NCBI RefSeq assembly: GCF_002027705.1
Contig: NZ_MBTG01000010.1
Coordinates: 1-64,000 of the forward strand
Length of the DNA stretch: 64,000 nt
Origin: Paenibacillus ferrarius
Lineage (GTDB): Bacteria; Bacillota; Bacilli; Paenibacillales; NBRC-103111
Direction: 5' to 3'
Part shown: positions 55,531 through 63,851 of the stretch, piece after piece
Layout: every line of letters begins with the position of its first letter
How positions within the stretch are numbered: position 1 is the first letter of the stretch
Notes under the pieces: generated by a model
The model's database searches: none
Told to the model about the DNA's origin: nothing
Seen by the model: only the letters and a program-made list of their open reading frames with translations
Program-made: the position numbers and the translations under genes

Positions 55531-55646
55531 GGATAGGGGCTGACTTAGAGGCATATGCATCGAATGCGCCACATTTAGAGGCATGTGCAGCGAATGCACC
55601 CACCATGTTGGCGATATCCGTTGTCCGTGGCTCACCGATTCAGGAG

Positions 55647-55670
55647 AAACCTGCAAATGTGCAGGCTTTT
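55647..55670. repeat. CCTGC/GCAGG hairpin
   Basis: AAACCTGC and GCAGGCTTTT arms; same family as the hairpins at 21067 and 21118. Confidence 0.5.
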
Positions 55671-55694
55671 CAAGCAAAATCGTGTGAAAACATC

Positions 55695-55724
55695 AGAAAG
55701 CCTTGGAGATAATGCAGGCTTTCT
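55695..55724 (+). terminator. Hairpin after the giant glycosidase gene
   Basis: AGAAAGCCT and AGGCTTTCT arms with GATAATGC in the loop, the same core as the dispersed repeat. Confidence 0.5.
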
Positions 55725-55758
55725 GAGCGTTTCCTTCCTTGAAACGAATAAAGGTCTC

Positions 55759-55830
55759 AAAAGGATGCATATTCGCAGGCATCTCACCATTTTGCTTATT
55801 TTCAAGAAGAAAAGGATGCATAATCGCAGG
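55759..55830 (+). repeat. 72-bp dispersed repeat, copy B
   Basis: Inverted relative to copy A at 20959-21030. The two 21-bp units and the 30-bp middle (TTTTGCTTATTTTC) are both kept, with about nine differences in 72. Confidence 0.8.
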
Positions 55831-55894
55831 CTTTTCACCAGTTCAGAGATTGTGCCTGTAGAACTTCTACCCCGGCGGAGATAGTGATAGGAAA

Positions 55895-55924
55895 AGCTGG
55901 CTGCGCTGATCTGCGCAGCCAGTT
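55895..55924 (+). terminator. Strong hairpin, 55895-55924
   Basis: AGCTGGCTGCGC and GCGCAGCCAGTT arms around TGATCT. The 556-base gap 55531-56086 holds only these hairpins, the repeat and a promoter. Confidence 0.55.
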
Positions 55925-55928
55925 CTAC

Positions 55929-55961
55929 GAGAGGCTCATGCAATTGCGCATGGGCCTCTTC
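55929..55961 (+). terminator. Second hairpin, 55929-55961
   Basis: GAGAGGC-TCATGC pairs with GCATG-GGCCTCTTC around AATT; a T-rich stretch follows. Insulates the transporter operon. Confidence 0.55.
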
Positions 55962-55997
55962 GATTTATTTGACACTTTCCTCCAGTATGACGGAATA

Positions 55998-56051
55998 AAG
56001 CAAAAAATGACTTTTGTGTGTAAAGACCTTCCTTAGCTAACCTATTACACT
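55998..56051 (+). promoter_or_regulatory. Promoter of the furanose transporter operon with direct repeats
   Basis: TACACT (56046-56051) as -10, with GTGTAAA at 56018 and AAGCAAA at 55998. The 20-base repeat spacing and 28-base distance to -10 equal those before the TlpA gene. Confidence 0.45.
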
Positions 56052-56086
56052 AAAGATGTAAATAATTATCTGGAGGAGGAACACAA

Positions 56087-57121
56087 ATGGTACAAAGAAA
56101 AAAAATCATGGGGGCACTTGTTACAGCAACCGTACTGATGTCTCTGGTCGCAGGCTGCGGAGCCAAAACAGCGGAGCCGACAACAGCTTCTACAGCTCCG
56201 CAAGCAACGAAAGCAGCGGATGCGCCTGCCAAAGCAGGAGACGGCAAGGTGGTCGTCGGCTTCTCTCAAATCGGAGCAGAAAGCGGATGGCGCGGTGCGG
56301 AAACCCAATCCATTCAAGACACAGCGAAAGCAGATCCAACTATCGATTTGAAATTCTCGGATGCGCAGCAGAAACAAGAGAATCAAATCAAAGCGATTCG
56401 CTCATTTATCGCGCAGAAGGTGGATGTGATCGCGATGGCTCCTGTCGTGGAAACAGGCTGGGAGGCCGTTCTCAAAGAAGCGAAAGATGCTAAGATTCCC
56501 GTCATCCTCGTTGACCGTGGGGTCGACAAGAAAAACGAAGACCTGTACACAAGCTTCATCGGTTCCGATTTTATTGTAGAAGGCCAAAATGCGGCCAAGG
56601 CAATGGCTGAGCATCTTGGAGATAAAGGAAATATCGTTGAGCTGGAAGGAACGGTTGGCGCGAGCGCGGCAACGGATCGCAAAAAAGGTTTTGACGATGA
56701 AATGAAAAATCATCCGAACATCAAAATTGTGAAGTCGCAAAGCGGTGATTTCAACCGTGCAACCGGCAAGCAAGTGATGGAAGCGATTTTGAAATCGCCA
56801 GAGGGCAAAGATATTCAAGGCGTGTACGCGCATAATGACGATATGGCGCTGGGCGCCATTCAGGCAATTGAAGAAGCCGGCAAAAAACCAGGCTCTGACG
56901 TGAAAATCGTCTCGATCGATGGGATCAAAGAAGCTTTCGAAGCTGTTAAAGCCGGGAAGCTCAATACTGTTGTTGAATGCAATCCGCTGCTTGGGCCGCA
57001 ATTGTTCCAAGCCGCTAAAGACTTGAAAGCTGGCAAGCAGCTTCCGAAATGGATCAAATCCAATGAAGACGTCTTTACGGGTCAAAAGGCCATTGACGCT
57101 CTGCCTAACCGCAAATACTAA
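56087..57121 (+). CDS. Sugar-binding lipoprotein, YtfQ-like
   Basis: A 344-residue periplasmic-binding-protein family lipoprotein. The lipobox is LVAGC with Cys24. The mature part (VVVGFSQIGAESGWRGAETQSIQ, then FIAQKVDVIAMAPVVETGWEAVLKEAKDAKIPVILVDRG) closely resembles YtfQ, the galactofuranose receptor of E. coli. The following genes match YtfR, YtfT and YjfF in the same order, which supports the call. Bound sugar could be galactofuranose or L-arabinofuranose; the neighbouring GH43 and GH127-like enzymes favour a furanose. GGAGGAGG precedes ATG. Confidence 0.85.
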   Translation: MVQRKKIMGALVTATVLMSLVAGCGAKTAEPTTASTAPQATKAADAPAKAGDGKVVVGFSQIGAESGWRGAETQSIQDTAKADPTIDLKFSDAQQKQENQIKAIRSFIAQKVDVIAMAPVVETGWEAVLKEAKDAKIPVILVDRGVDKKNEDLYTSFIGSDFIVEGQNAAKAMAEHLGDKGNIVELEGTVGASAATDRKKGFDDEMKNHPNIKIVKSQSGDFNRATGKQVMEAILKSPEGKDIQGVYAHNDDMALGAIQAIEEAGKKPGSDVKIVSIDGIKEAFEAVKAGKLNTVVECNPLLGPQLFQAAKDLKAGKQLPKWIKSNEDVFTGQKAIDALPNRKY

Positions 57122-57133
57122 AATAAATAGAAA

Positions 57134-57174
57134 AAACGAAATCAAGAGTCGTTCCTGAGCTCTTGATTTCGTTT
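57134..57174 (+). terminator. Intra-operon hairpin after the binding-protein gene
   Basis: AAACGAAATCAAGAG and CTCTTGATTTCGTTT form a perfect 15-bp stem. Partial termination here would give more binding protein than membrane complex. Confidence 0.75.
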
Positions 57175-57199
57175 CATAACAGATAAGGAGTGGAGAACT

Positions 57200-58735
57200 A
57201 TGCAGCAGCAGCCTGTATTAACGATGACAGGAGTCACGAAGGCTTTCCCCGGTGTCAAGGCTTTAACGAATGTGGATTTTCAGCTTAGAAGAGGAGAAAT
57301 TCATGCTTTGATGGGACAGAATGGGGCAGGGAAATCCACCTTGATTAAAGTTTTGACAGGTGTTCATGAGATGGATCATGGCAGCGTGACCTTGAATGGT
57401 CAATCTGTACATATCAGATCTCCCAAGGACGCTCAAGCATTAGGGATTAGTACGGTCTATCAGGAAGTGAATCTGTGTCCTAATCTATCCGTAGCAGAGA
57501 ACTTGTTTATCGGTCGTCAACCGAAGAAGCGCATGGGCGGCATAGACTGGAGTCTCTTGAACCGCAAGGCGGAAGAGCTTCTGGATCGGTTAAGTATCGC
57601 GCTTGATGTGACAAAGCCTCTATCGGAATTCTCGGTCGCGATCCAGCAAATGGTCGCTATCGCACGAGCTGTGGATATCTCCTCCGGCTTGCTTATTTTG
57701 GATGAACCGACCTCAAGTCTTGATCAGCAGGAAGTCAAAGAGCTTTTTCGGATTATGCGAAAGCTAAAGGATGAGGGGCTGGCGATTGTATTCGTCACAC
57801 ACTTCATGGATCAAGTGTATGAGGTATCCGATCGCATTACGGTGCTTAGAAATGGGGAGCTGGTTGGCGAATATCGAACCGAGGAGCTGCCGAGGATTAA
57901 GCTCATATCGAAGATGATCGGGCGTGAATGGCAGGATGAGGAGCAGCAGAGCAAAGTTGCCGGGAAAAGCAATGGCGAAGTATGGGTATCAGCCGAGCAA
58001 TTAGGACGCCGAGGCTCCATAGAGCCATTTGATATCAAGGTGCGCAAAGGTGAGGTACTGGGGCTTGCCGGCTTGCTTGGTTCAGGGCGCACGGAAATGG
58101 CGAAGCTGATTTTTGGGATCGACAAGGCAGATGAAGGCGCTATGACCATTGATAATGATAAAATTCGCACGATGTTTCCGAAAAAAGCGATTGAATATGG
58201 ATTGGCTTTCTGCCCAGAAGAGCGCAAAGTGGAAGGCATTATCGGAGAATTAACGGTGCGGGAAAATATCGTGATCGCTTTGCAAGCCAAACGAGGGCTA
58301 CTTCATAACTTATCACTTCGTAAACAGCAAGAAATTGCCGAGCATTACATCAAGCTGCTGAGCATTAAGGTGTCCAGCATGGAACAAAGAATTGATCAAT
58401 TAAGCGGCGGCAATCAACAGAAAGCAATTCTGGCAAGATGGTTAGCGACGAATCCGAAGCTCCTCATCTTGGATGAGCCGACACGAGGGATCGACGTAGG
58501 CTCCAAAGCGGAGATTCGCAAATTAATACTTTCGCTAGCAGCAGAAGGAATGACCATTTTGATGATAACGTCGGAATGGGAAGAAATGGTCGGTTGTTGC
58601 GACCGGATTATGGTATTGCGGGATCGGCAAATTATTGGGGAGTTGTCCGGCAATGAAATCGGTGAACAAAGAATTATGCAAATGATCGCAGAAGGAGGGT
58701 ACCCAAATGATTCGATTCAAGAGCATGTTTCATAA
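57200..58735 (+). CDS. Sugar ABC transporter ATPase, YtfR-like
   Basis: A 511-residue double ABC ATPase of the RbsA/MglA/YtfR type. The first half has Walker A GQNGAGKSTLIK and Walker B LLILDEPTSSLD. The second has a degenerate P-loop (GLLGSGRTEMAK), as is normal in this family, with signature LSGGNQQKAILARWLATNPKLLILDEPTRGIDVG. It powers import by the two permeases that follow. ATG follows AAGGAGTGG. It overlaps the next gene by 29 bases. Confidence 0.92.
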   Translation: MQQQPVLTMTGVTKAFPGVKALTNVDFQLRRGEIHALMGQNGAGKSTLIKVLTGVHEMDHGSVTLNGQSVHIRSPKDAQALGISTVYQEVNLCPNLSVAENLFIGRQPKKRMGGIDWSLLNRKAEELLDRLSIALDVTKPLSEFSVAIQQMVAIARAVDISSGLLILDEPTSSLDQQEVKELFRIMRKLKDEGLAIVFVTHFMDQVYEVSDRITVLRNGELVGEYRTEELPRIKLISKMIGREWQDEEQQSKVAGKSNGEVWVSAEQLGRRGSIEPFDIKVRKGEVLGLAGLLGSGRTEMAKLIFGIDKADEGAMTIDNDKIRTMFPKKAIEYGLAFCPEERKVEGIIGELTVRENIVIALQAKRGLLHNLSLRKQQEIAEHYIKLLSIKVSSMEQRIDQLSGGNQQKAILARWLATNPKLLILDEPTRGIDVGSKAEIRKLILSLAAEGMTILMITSEWEEMVGCCDRIMVLRDRQIIGELSGNEIGEQRIMQMIAEGGYPNDSIQEHVS

Positions 58736-59747
58736 TGCTATGCATTCCAAATTGTTTTGGCCCTCAGCCGGGATCGCTTTGATCCTGCTGTTTAATGCGT
58801 TCTTTACGCCCGGATTTTTCAATATTCGCTTGCAGGACGGACACTTATTCGGGAGTTTAATTGATATTTTAAATCGAGGCACTCCGATACTGATCATTGC
58901 GTTAGGCATGACACTGGTCATTGCCAAAGAGGGCATTGATATTTCCGTAGGTTCGGTGCTGGCTATTGCCGCTTCATTGGCTGCTTTTCTGCTGCAGAAG
59001 CATGTTCCCTTTGTCCTCGCCTTATTGGCAGGCCTGGGCATCGGCGCTCTTTGCGGATATTGGAACGGTTTGCTTGTCGCTAAGCTGAAAATCCAGCCGA
59101 TGATTGCCACGCTTATTCTATTGACGGTGGGGCGAGGCATCGCGCAGCTCATTTCCGGCGGGAAAATCATTACGATTGCCGATCCAGCCTACCGCTTTGT
59201 AGGGGGCGGCTACTTGCTGGGCTTGCCTTTCTCCGTCCTGTTGGCGGTCATTGTTTTTGTTATTTTGCACGTTATTACACGCAAGACAGCATTTGGCTTG
59301 TTTCTGGAAGCCGTAGGCTCTAATCGTGTATCCAGCGAATTTGCTGGAATTCATTCCACTCGCATTATGATGTCCGTCTACGTCATTTGCGGATTTTGCG
59401 CAGCGCTTGCAGGCATCATTGTTAGCTCTAACATTACGGGTGCGGATTCGAATAATGCCGGCCTTTGGTTTGAATTAGATGCGATATTGGCCGTTGTGAT
59501 CGGGGGGACTTCGATGCGAGGCGGGCGGTTCTACTTAGGTGGAACGGTGTTAGGTGCTCTGTTTATTCAGACCTTAACGACGACGATCTACACGCTTGGT
59601 GTGCCGTCGGAATCCGTCATGGTGGTGAAAGCCATTGTCATTATTGTTGTCAGTCTAGTTCAATCGGATGTGTTAAGAGATAAATTAAGTCGTCAGTTTG
59701 GCAAAAAAATCAGGAAGAAGGTGCTTGTTAATGAAGCTGCCGCTTAA
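58707..59747 (+). CDS. Sugar ABC permease, YtfT-like
   Basis: A 346-residue RbsC-type permease with eight to ten membrane segments. Family blocks include ILIIALGMTLVIAKEGIDISVGSVLAIAA and GLWFELDAILAVVIGGTSMRGGRFYLGGTVLGAL. ATG 58707 lies inside the ATPase gene, preceded by AGGAGGG. Order and pairing with a second, different permease match the galactofuranose transporter YtfT-YjfF. The end overlaps the next gene by 17 bases. Confidence 0.9.
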   Translation: MIRFKSMFHNAMHSKLFWPSAGIALILLFNAFFTPGFFNIRLQDGHLFGSLIDILNRGTPILIIALGMTLVIAKEGIDISVGSVLAIAASLAAFLLQKHVPFVLALLAGLGIGALCGYWNGLLVAKLKIQPMIATLILLTVGRGIAQLISGGKIITIADPAYRFVGGGYLLGLPFSVLLAVIVFVILHVITRKTAFGLFLEAVGSNRVSSEFAGIHSTRIMMSVYVICGFCAALAGIIVSSNITGADSNNAGLWFELDAILAVVIGGTSMRGGRFYLGGTVLGALFIQTLTTTIYTLGVPSESVMVVKAIVIIVVSLVQSDVLRDKLSRQFGKKIRKKVLVNEAAA

Positions 59748-60759
59748 AATTACATCCTCTAACATCACCATTCTAGCTACGGTGCTTTTGTTCTTTTCCT
59801 TGTACGGCACGGGCTCTGCCATGTTCGATAGTTTTTTCTCGATGCAAGTGTTTCTAAATTTGTTTGTCGATAACGCTTTTCTGATCATTGTGGCAACGGG
59901 CTTAGCTTTCGTTATTATTACGGGTGGCATTGATCTATCTGTTGCCTCTTTAATCGCTTTGGTGAGTGTCTTATCGGCAGTCATGCTAAGGGCGGGCATT
60001 CATCCCTTTGTCGTCATGCCAAGCGTGCTGCTGCTAGGTACGATATTTGGCCTTTTGCAAGGCTATCTGATCTGCCGCTATCATATTCATCCATGGATTG
60101 TAACCCTTGGGGGGATGTTTTTAGCGCGCGGCACGTGCTTTTTAATTAGCCCGGAAAGCATCGTAATCGATAATCCGATCTATAGTGCAATATCGAACTA
60201 TAGAATTCCTATCCCAGGAGAAGGATCGATCTCCATTGGAGTGGTCATTGCGTTAGTGACGGTTGCAGCGGCTGTTTATGTTTCAAGATATACGGCTTTT
60301 GGCAGAAATGTATATGCCATTGGAGGCAATGAGAAATCCGCTGAATTAATGGGTCTTCCCGTTTACACGATCAAATTAGCCGTCTATACGTTAAGTGGTT
60401 TTTGCTCGGCATTAAGCGGAATTGTTTTTACCTTCTACATGCTCTCTGGATATGGCCTTCATTTGATGGGAGGCGAGATGGATGCGATTGCGGCCTGTGT
60501 GATAGGTGGAATTCTGCTTACGGGCGGCTTTGGCTATTTAGTTGGGCCCATGCTTGGCGTATTAAGCGCTGGTGTTATTCAAACGATGATTATGTTTCAA
60601 GGCTCATTAAGCTCCTGGTGGACCAAAATCGTCATCGGCTTCCTGTTATTCGCCTTTATTGCTTTGCAGCGCGTCATCGTCTCCAGAAGGGAAAAAAAGC
60701 GAAACCCGCTCACGCCAAAAAAACTGAAAAACAACGTCCAAAATGTTGTACGGCTATGA
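59731..60759 (+). CDS. Sugar ABC permease, YjfF-like
   Basis: A 342-residue second permease of the same importer. Typical blocks are FLIIVATGLAFVIITGGIDLSVASLIALVSV and GGEMDAIAACVIGGILLTGGFGYLVGPMLGVL. ATG 59731 follows AGAAGGTG; the ORF is open further upstream, but that part lies within the preceding gene. The two non-identical permeases suggest a heterodimeric channel as in E. coli YtfT/YjfF. Confidence 0.9.
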   Translation: MKLPLKITSSNITILATVLLFFSLYGTGSAMFDSFFSMQVFLNLFVDNAFLIIVATGLAFVIITGGIDLSVASLIALVSVLSAVMLRAGIHPFVVMPSVLLLGTIFGLLQGYLICRYHIHPWIVTLGGMFLARGTCFLISPESIVIDNPIYSAISNYRIPIPGEGSISIGVVIALVTVAAAVYVSRYTAFGRNVYAIGGNEKSAELMGLPVYTIKLAVYTLSGFCSALSGIVFTFYMLSGYGLHLMGGEMDAIAACVIGGILLTGGFGYLVGPMLGVLSAGVIQTMIMFQGSLSSWWTKIVIGFLLFAFIALQRVIVSRREKKRNPLTPKKLKNNVQNVVRL

Positions 60760-60845
60760 TATTATAAAAGCGATCGGGACAATTTTCCAAATCGGAAGAT
60801 GAAGCTGCAACCTATGCTTTGGCAAACATCAAGAGGAGGATCGCA

Positions 60846-62633
60846 GTGAAGGCATATCTTCGTTACTGGCAGGACCGCAGCATCCGTTTTAAGCTTAACT
60901 GCATCTTCCTCTTAATTATTCTAATCTCCATTCTATCTTTAAGCTTCTGGGGCAGCAGAGCCTACAGCAATTACTCCGAGAATCAGGCGGATCAAAGCAC
61001 ACTGCAGATGATTCATCAGGTAGAGAGCAATGTCGATTATTATATCGAACATTTGAAAGATATCCTTCATTATTTGGGACAGGATGCTAATATTGAGCAA
61101 TTTATGAAGCTGGATGCAGGTCAAGATCCTTCTAGTCTGGTCGTTACAGAAATTGAGAAAACTTTATCCATGTACGTTGAGCGCAATAAGGAAGTTATGG
61201 GCATTATGCTGGTGAATAAGAATGGCACCTTCACTTCCCATGATATGTACCGGATTACTCGTGATCCTCTGACAGAAGAAAGCTGGTATCAAGACGCGAT
61301 TAAAGCACCAAGCGAAACGATGATTATCAGCAACCCGATTGGGCGGAATGTATCAACGACGCTGAATTACAGCTCTTACGATGTTATGTCGCTCGTACAT
61401 GCCGTGCAAGATCCTGCAACCAAACAAGTCATGGGTGTCGTTCTCATGGATTTGCGAATGGATATGATCAAATCTATTTTTGAAAATGTGAAGTTAGGCC
61501 AATCCGGATTTATGTACATTTTGGACCATAAAGGCAATATTGTGTATGCGCCTACAAACGAAATTGTGTATCGGATTCAAGGAAAGTGGCTGCCAGATGG
61601 GTCACAAGGAAGCTTTACGCAAGAAATTAAAGGGCACGCTTATCGCATTTTGTTTAACGATTCCATCACGAACAAATGGAGATTCATAGGGGTTATTCCT
61701 AATGATGACTACCAAAGGGTTGTGAAGGATATTCAATTGTATACGTTAATTGTTACACTCATCACGATTGTTTTGGCAGCGCTTTTATCTACCTATTTTA
61801 CCGGCACCTTGGTTCGTCCGATTCGTAAGCTGATGAGCTTAATGAGGCATGTCAAGAATGGCGAGTTGAATCAACGTTTCGTTTCTGAAACCAAAGATGA
61901 AATCGGACAGCTAGGAGATAGCTTTAATCATATGCTCGAAGAAATTAAACATCTAATCAATTTGGTCTATGAGGAGCAGAAAAAAAAGCGGGAGGCTGAG
62001 CTTCAAGTGCTTCAAGCGCAAATTAAACCGCATTTTCTATATAATACGCTGGATACGCTGCAATGGATGGCTCAGGAATATGAAGCGGACGATATCATTG
62101 AAGTGATTGGCGCGCTGACGAATTTATTTCGAATCGGTTTAAACCGAGGCAATGAATGGATTCCGATACGTGATGAAGTCAAGCATGCTGAAAGTTATAT
62201 GATTATTCAAATGTCTCGCTATATGGATAAATTAGATTTTAAATTTGATATTCCCGAATCCTTGTATCAATACCATGTCCTCAAGCTCATTCTTCAGCCG
62301 TTGATCGAAAATGCCATCTATCATGGAATCAAAGCGAGATCAGGCAAAGGGAAAATTACGATTACAGCTGAGCAGAAGCTGGATCTGATCTGTTTTCGAA
62401 TTACGGATGATGGGGCAGGTATCCCGCCTGAGAAACTGGAGGAAATGAACCGAATTTTGCATGGCGAGAAAAAACGAGAGGAACATTATGGCATAGGCTT
62501 GTTTAATGTGAATGAACGAATTCAACTTACATACGGCACATCTTATGGTCTTCAGATCTATAGTGAGTTAGGCAAAGGAACAACCGTTGAAATCAAGCAT
62601 CCCAAATTGCAAGAAGCGAAAAAGACAGAATGA
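60846..62633 (+). CDS. YesM-type sensor histidine kinase
   Basis: A 595-residue membrane kinase. Segments: TM1 (about 16-38), an extracellular dCache-like sensor (40-285), TM2 (KDIQLYTLIVTLITIVLAALLSTYF), HAMP, a His_kinase domain with His396 in IKPHFLYNTLDTLQWMA, and an HATPase_c domain (DDGAGIPPEKL and HYGIGLFNVNERI). GTG 60846 follows AGAGGAGG by 7 bases. It is coupled to the response regulator by a four-base overlap. The pair probably senses the imported sugar and controls this region. Confidence 0.92.
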   Translation: MKAYLRYWQDRSIRFKLNCIFLLIILISILSLSFWGSRAYSNYSENQADQSTLQMIHQVESNVDYYIEHLKDILHYLGQDANIEQFMKLDAGQDPSSLVVTEIEKTLSMYVERNKEVMGIMLVNKNGTFTSHDMYRITRDPLTEESWYQDAIKAPSETMIISNPIGRNVSTTLNYSSYDVMSLVHAVQDPATKQVMGVVLMDLRMDMIKSIFENVKLGQSGFMYILDHKGNIVYAPTNEIVYRIQGKWLPDGSQGSFTQEIKGHAYRILFNDSITNKWRFIGVIPNDDYQRVVKDIQLYTLIVTLITIVLAALLSTYFTGTLVRPIRKLMSLMRHVKNGELNQRFVSETKDEIGQLGDSFNHMLEEIKHLINLVYEEQKKKREAELQVLQAQIKPHFLYNTLDTLQWMAQEYEADDIIEVIGALTNLFRIGLNRGNEWIPIRDEVKHAESYMIIQMSRYMDKLDFKFDIPESLYQYHVLKLILQPLIENAIYHGIKARSGKGKITITAEQKLDLICFRITDDGAGIPPEKLEEMNRILHGEKKREEHYGIGLFNVNERIQLTYGTSYGLQIYSELGKGTTVEIKHPKLQEAKKTE

Positions 62634-62644
62634 GGTGGCAGAAT

Positions 62645-63850
62645 ATGTGGAAATTGATGATAGCAGATGATGAACCTCGTATAAGAAATGGTCTTCGAAA
62701 AACGCTGCCTTGGTCAGAAATGGGCATTGAGGTTGTCGCAGAAGCGGAAAACGGCAAAGAAGCATTGGAAACCGCAGCCTTAATCTGCCCTGATCTGATG
62801 TTTGTGGATATCAACATGCCATTCATGAATGGGCTTGAATTAATTGAAAAACTGCAAGCGCAAAATCCGGATTGCTTGGTAATCGTCATATCGGGACATG
62901 ATGAGTTTGCTTATGCCCAGCAGGCCGTTCGACTCAATGTCTTCGATTATTTGCTAAAGCCTGTTCAAAAAACAGAGCTTAGCGCAGCGGTAAATAAAGC
63001 ATTGGAAGTCCTAATGAAGGACAGAGTTGAACTCAAACATACACAATGGATGAACCATAAATTGGAGTTCAATGCGTTAACGATGCGGGAGGAATTTCTA
63101 AGCAAGTGGATTACAGGACAGCTTACCAAGGAACAATTTGAGGAGGAATGGCCGTTTTTTCAACTGCATTTCCATGGACAAACCAGTTTGCTGCTGCTGA
63201 AACCACTTAGCAAAGTATCGGTCAGTGCGCCGAATAAGATTTGGGACCCTTCCTTGCTGGAATTTGCTATCAAAAATATTCTGAATGAAATGCTTCCGCA
63301 ATTGCCGGTATCCGCTGTTTTTAGTGTGGGCAAAGGTCGGATTGCTGCGCTAACTCAAATATCAAAGCTGACTGTCTTGCGCGCCATTTATCAAGATTTC
63401 GAACGTACTGTGATGAATTATTTGGGCGTTAGTTTGCTTCTTAGTCATGCTGTCGTGGAACAATTTGAACAAGTGCCGGCATCCTATGAACAACTGCATC
63501 AAGAGCTCCTCCGTGAAAGTGTCCTGACCCCTATTGTGATGATGACGAAGAAGTACTTAGAAACTTATTACTATAAGGAAGATTTGTCGTTATCGGAAGT
63601 GGCCGAACAGATGAATGTGAATGCGACTTATTTAAGCAAATTGTTAAAAAGAGATCTCGGCAAATCGTTCGTAGACTGCCTTACCGATATTCGGATTAAG
63701 AAAGCTATCCAGCATTTGAACGATCCGACTTCCAAGATCTACGAAATTGCCCAAAAAGTCGGCTATCAATCGCAGCACTACTTCAGTCATACGTTCAAGA
63801 AGATGACAGGCGTATCGCCGCTGGAATATAGAAAACGTGGAGAATATTAG
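62645..63850 (+). CDS. YesN-type AraC-family response regulator
   Basis: A 401-residue regulator. The receiver domain (1-120) has the phospho-acceptor Asp55 in LMFVDINMP, and the C-terminus (about 300-401) has an AraC double helix-turn-helix (LSLSEVAEQMNVNATYLSKLLKRDLGKSFVDCL, then IYEIAQKVGYQSQHYFSHTFKKMTGVSPLEYRK). ATG 62645 follows GAGGTGG. It is the likely activator that binds the paired GYGTAAA repeats seen before 36023, 44707 and 56087; that link is inference. Confidence 0.92.
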   Translation: MWKLMIADDEPRIRNGLRKTLPWSEMGIEVVAEAENGKEALETAALICPDLMFVDINMPFMNGLELIEKLQAQNPDCLVIVISGHDEFAYAQQAVRLNVFDYLLKPVQKTELSAAVNKALEVLMKDRVELKHTQWMNHKLEFNALTMREEFLSKWITGQLTKEQFEEEWPFFQLHFHGQTSLLLLKPLSKVSVSAPNKIWDPSLLEFAIKNILNEMLPQLPVSAVFSVGKGRIAALTQISKLTVLRAIYQDFERTVMNYLGVSLLLSHAVVEQFEQVPASYEQLHQELLRESVLTPIVMMTKKYLETYYYKEDLSLSEVAEQMNVNATYLSKLLKRDLGKSFVDCLTDIRIKKAIQHLNDPTSKIYEIAQKVGYQSQHYFSHTFKKMTGVSPLEYRKRGEY

Positions 63851-63851
63851 G

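Noticed and set aside
56402..57145. Minus-strand ORF of 247 codons
   Set aside because: It is antisense to the binding-protein gene, with no translation signal and no domain.
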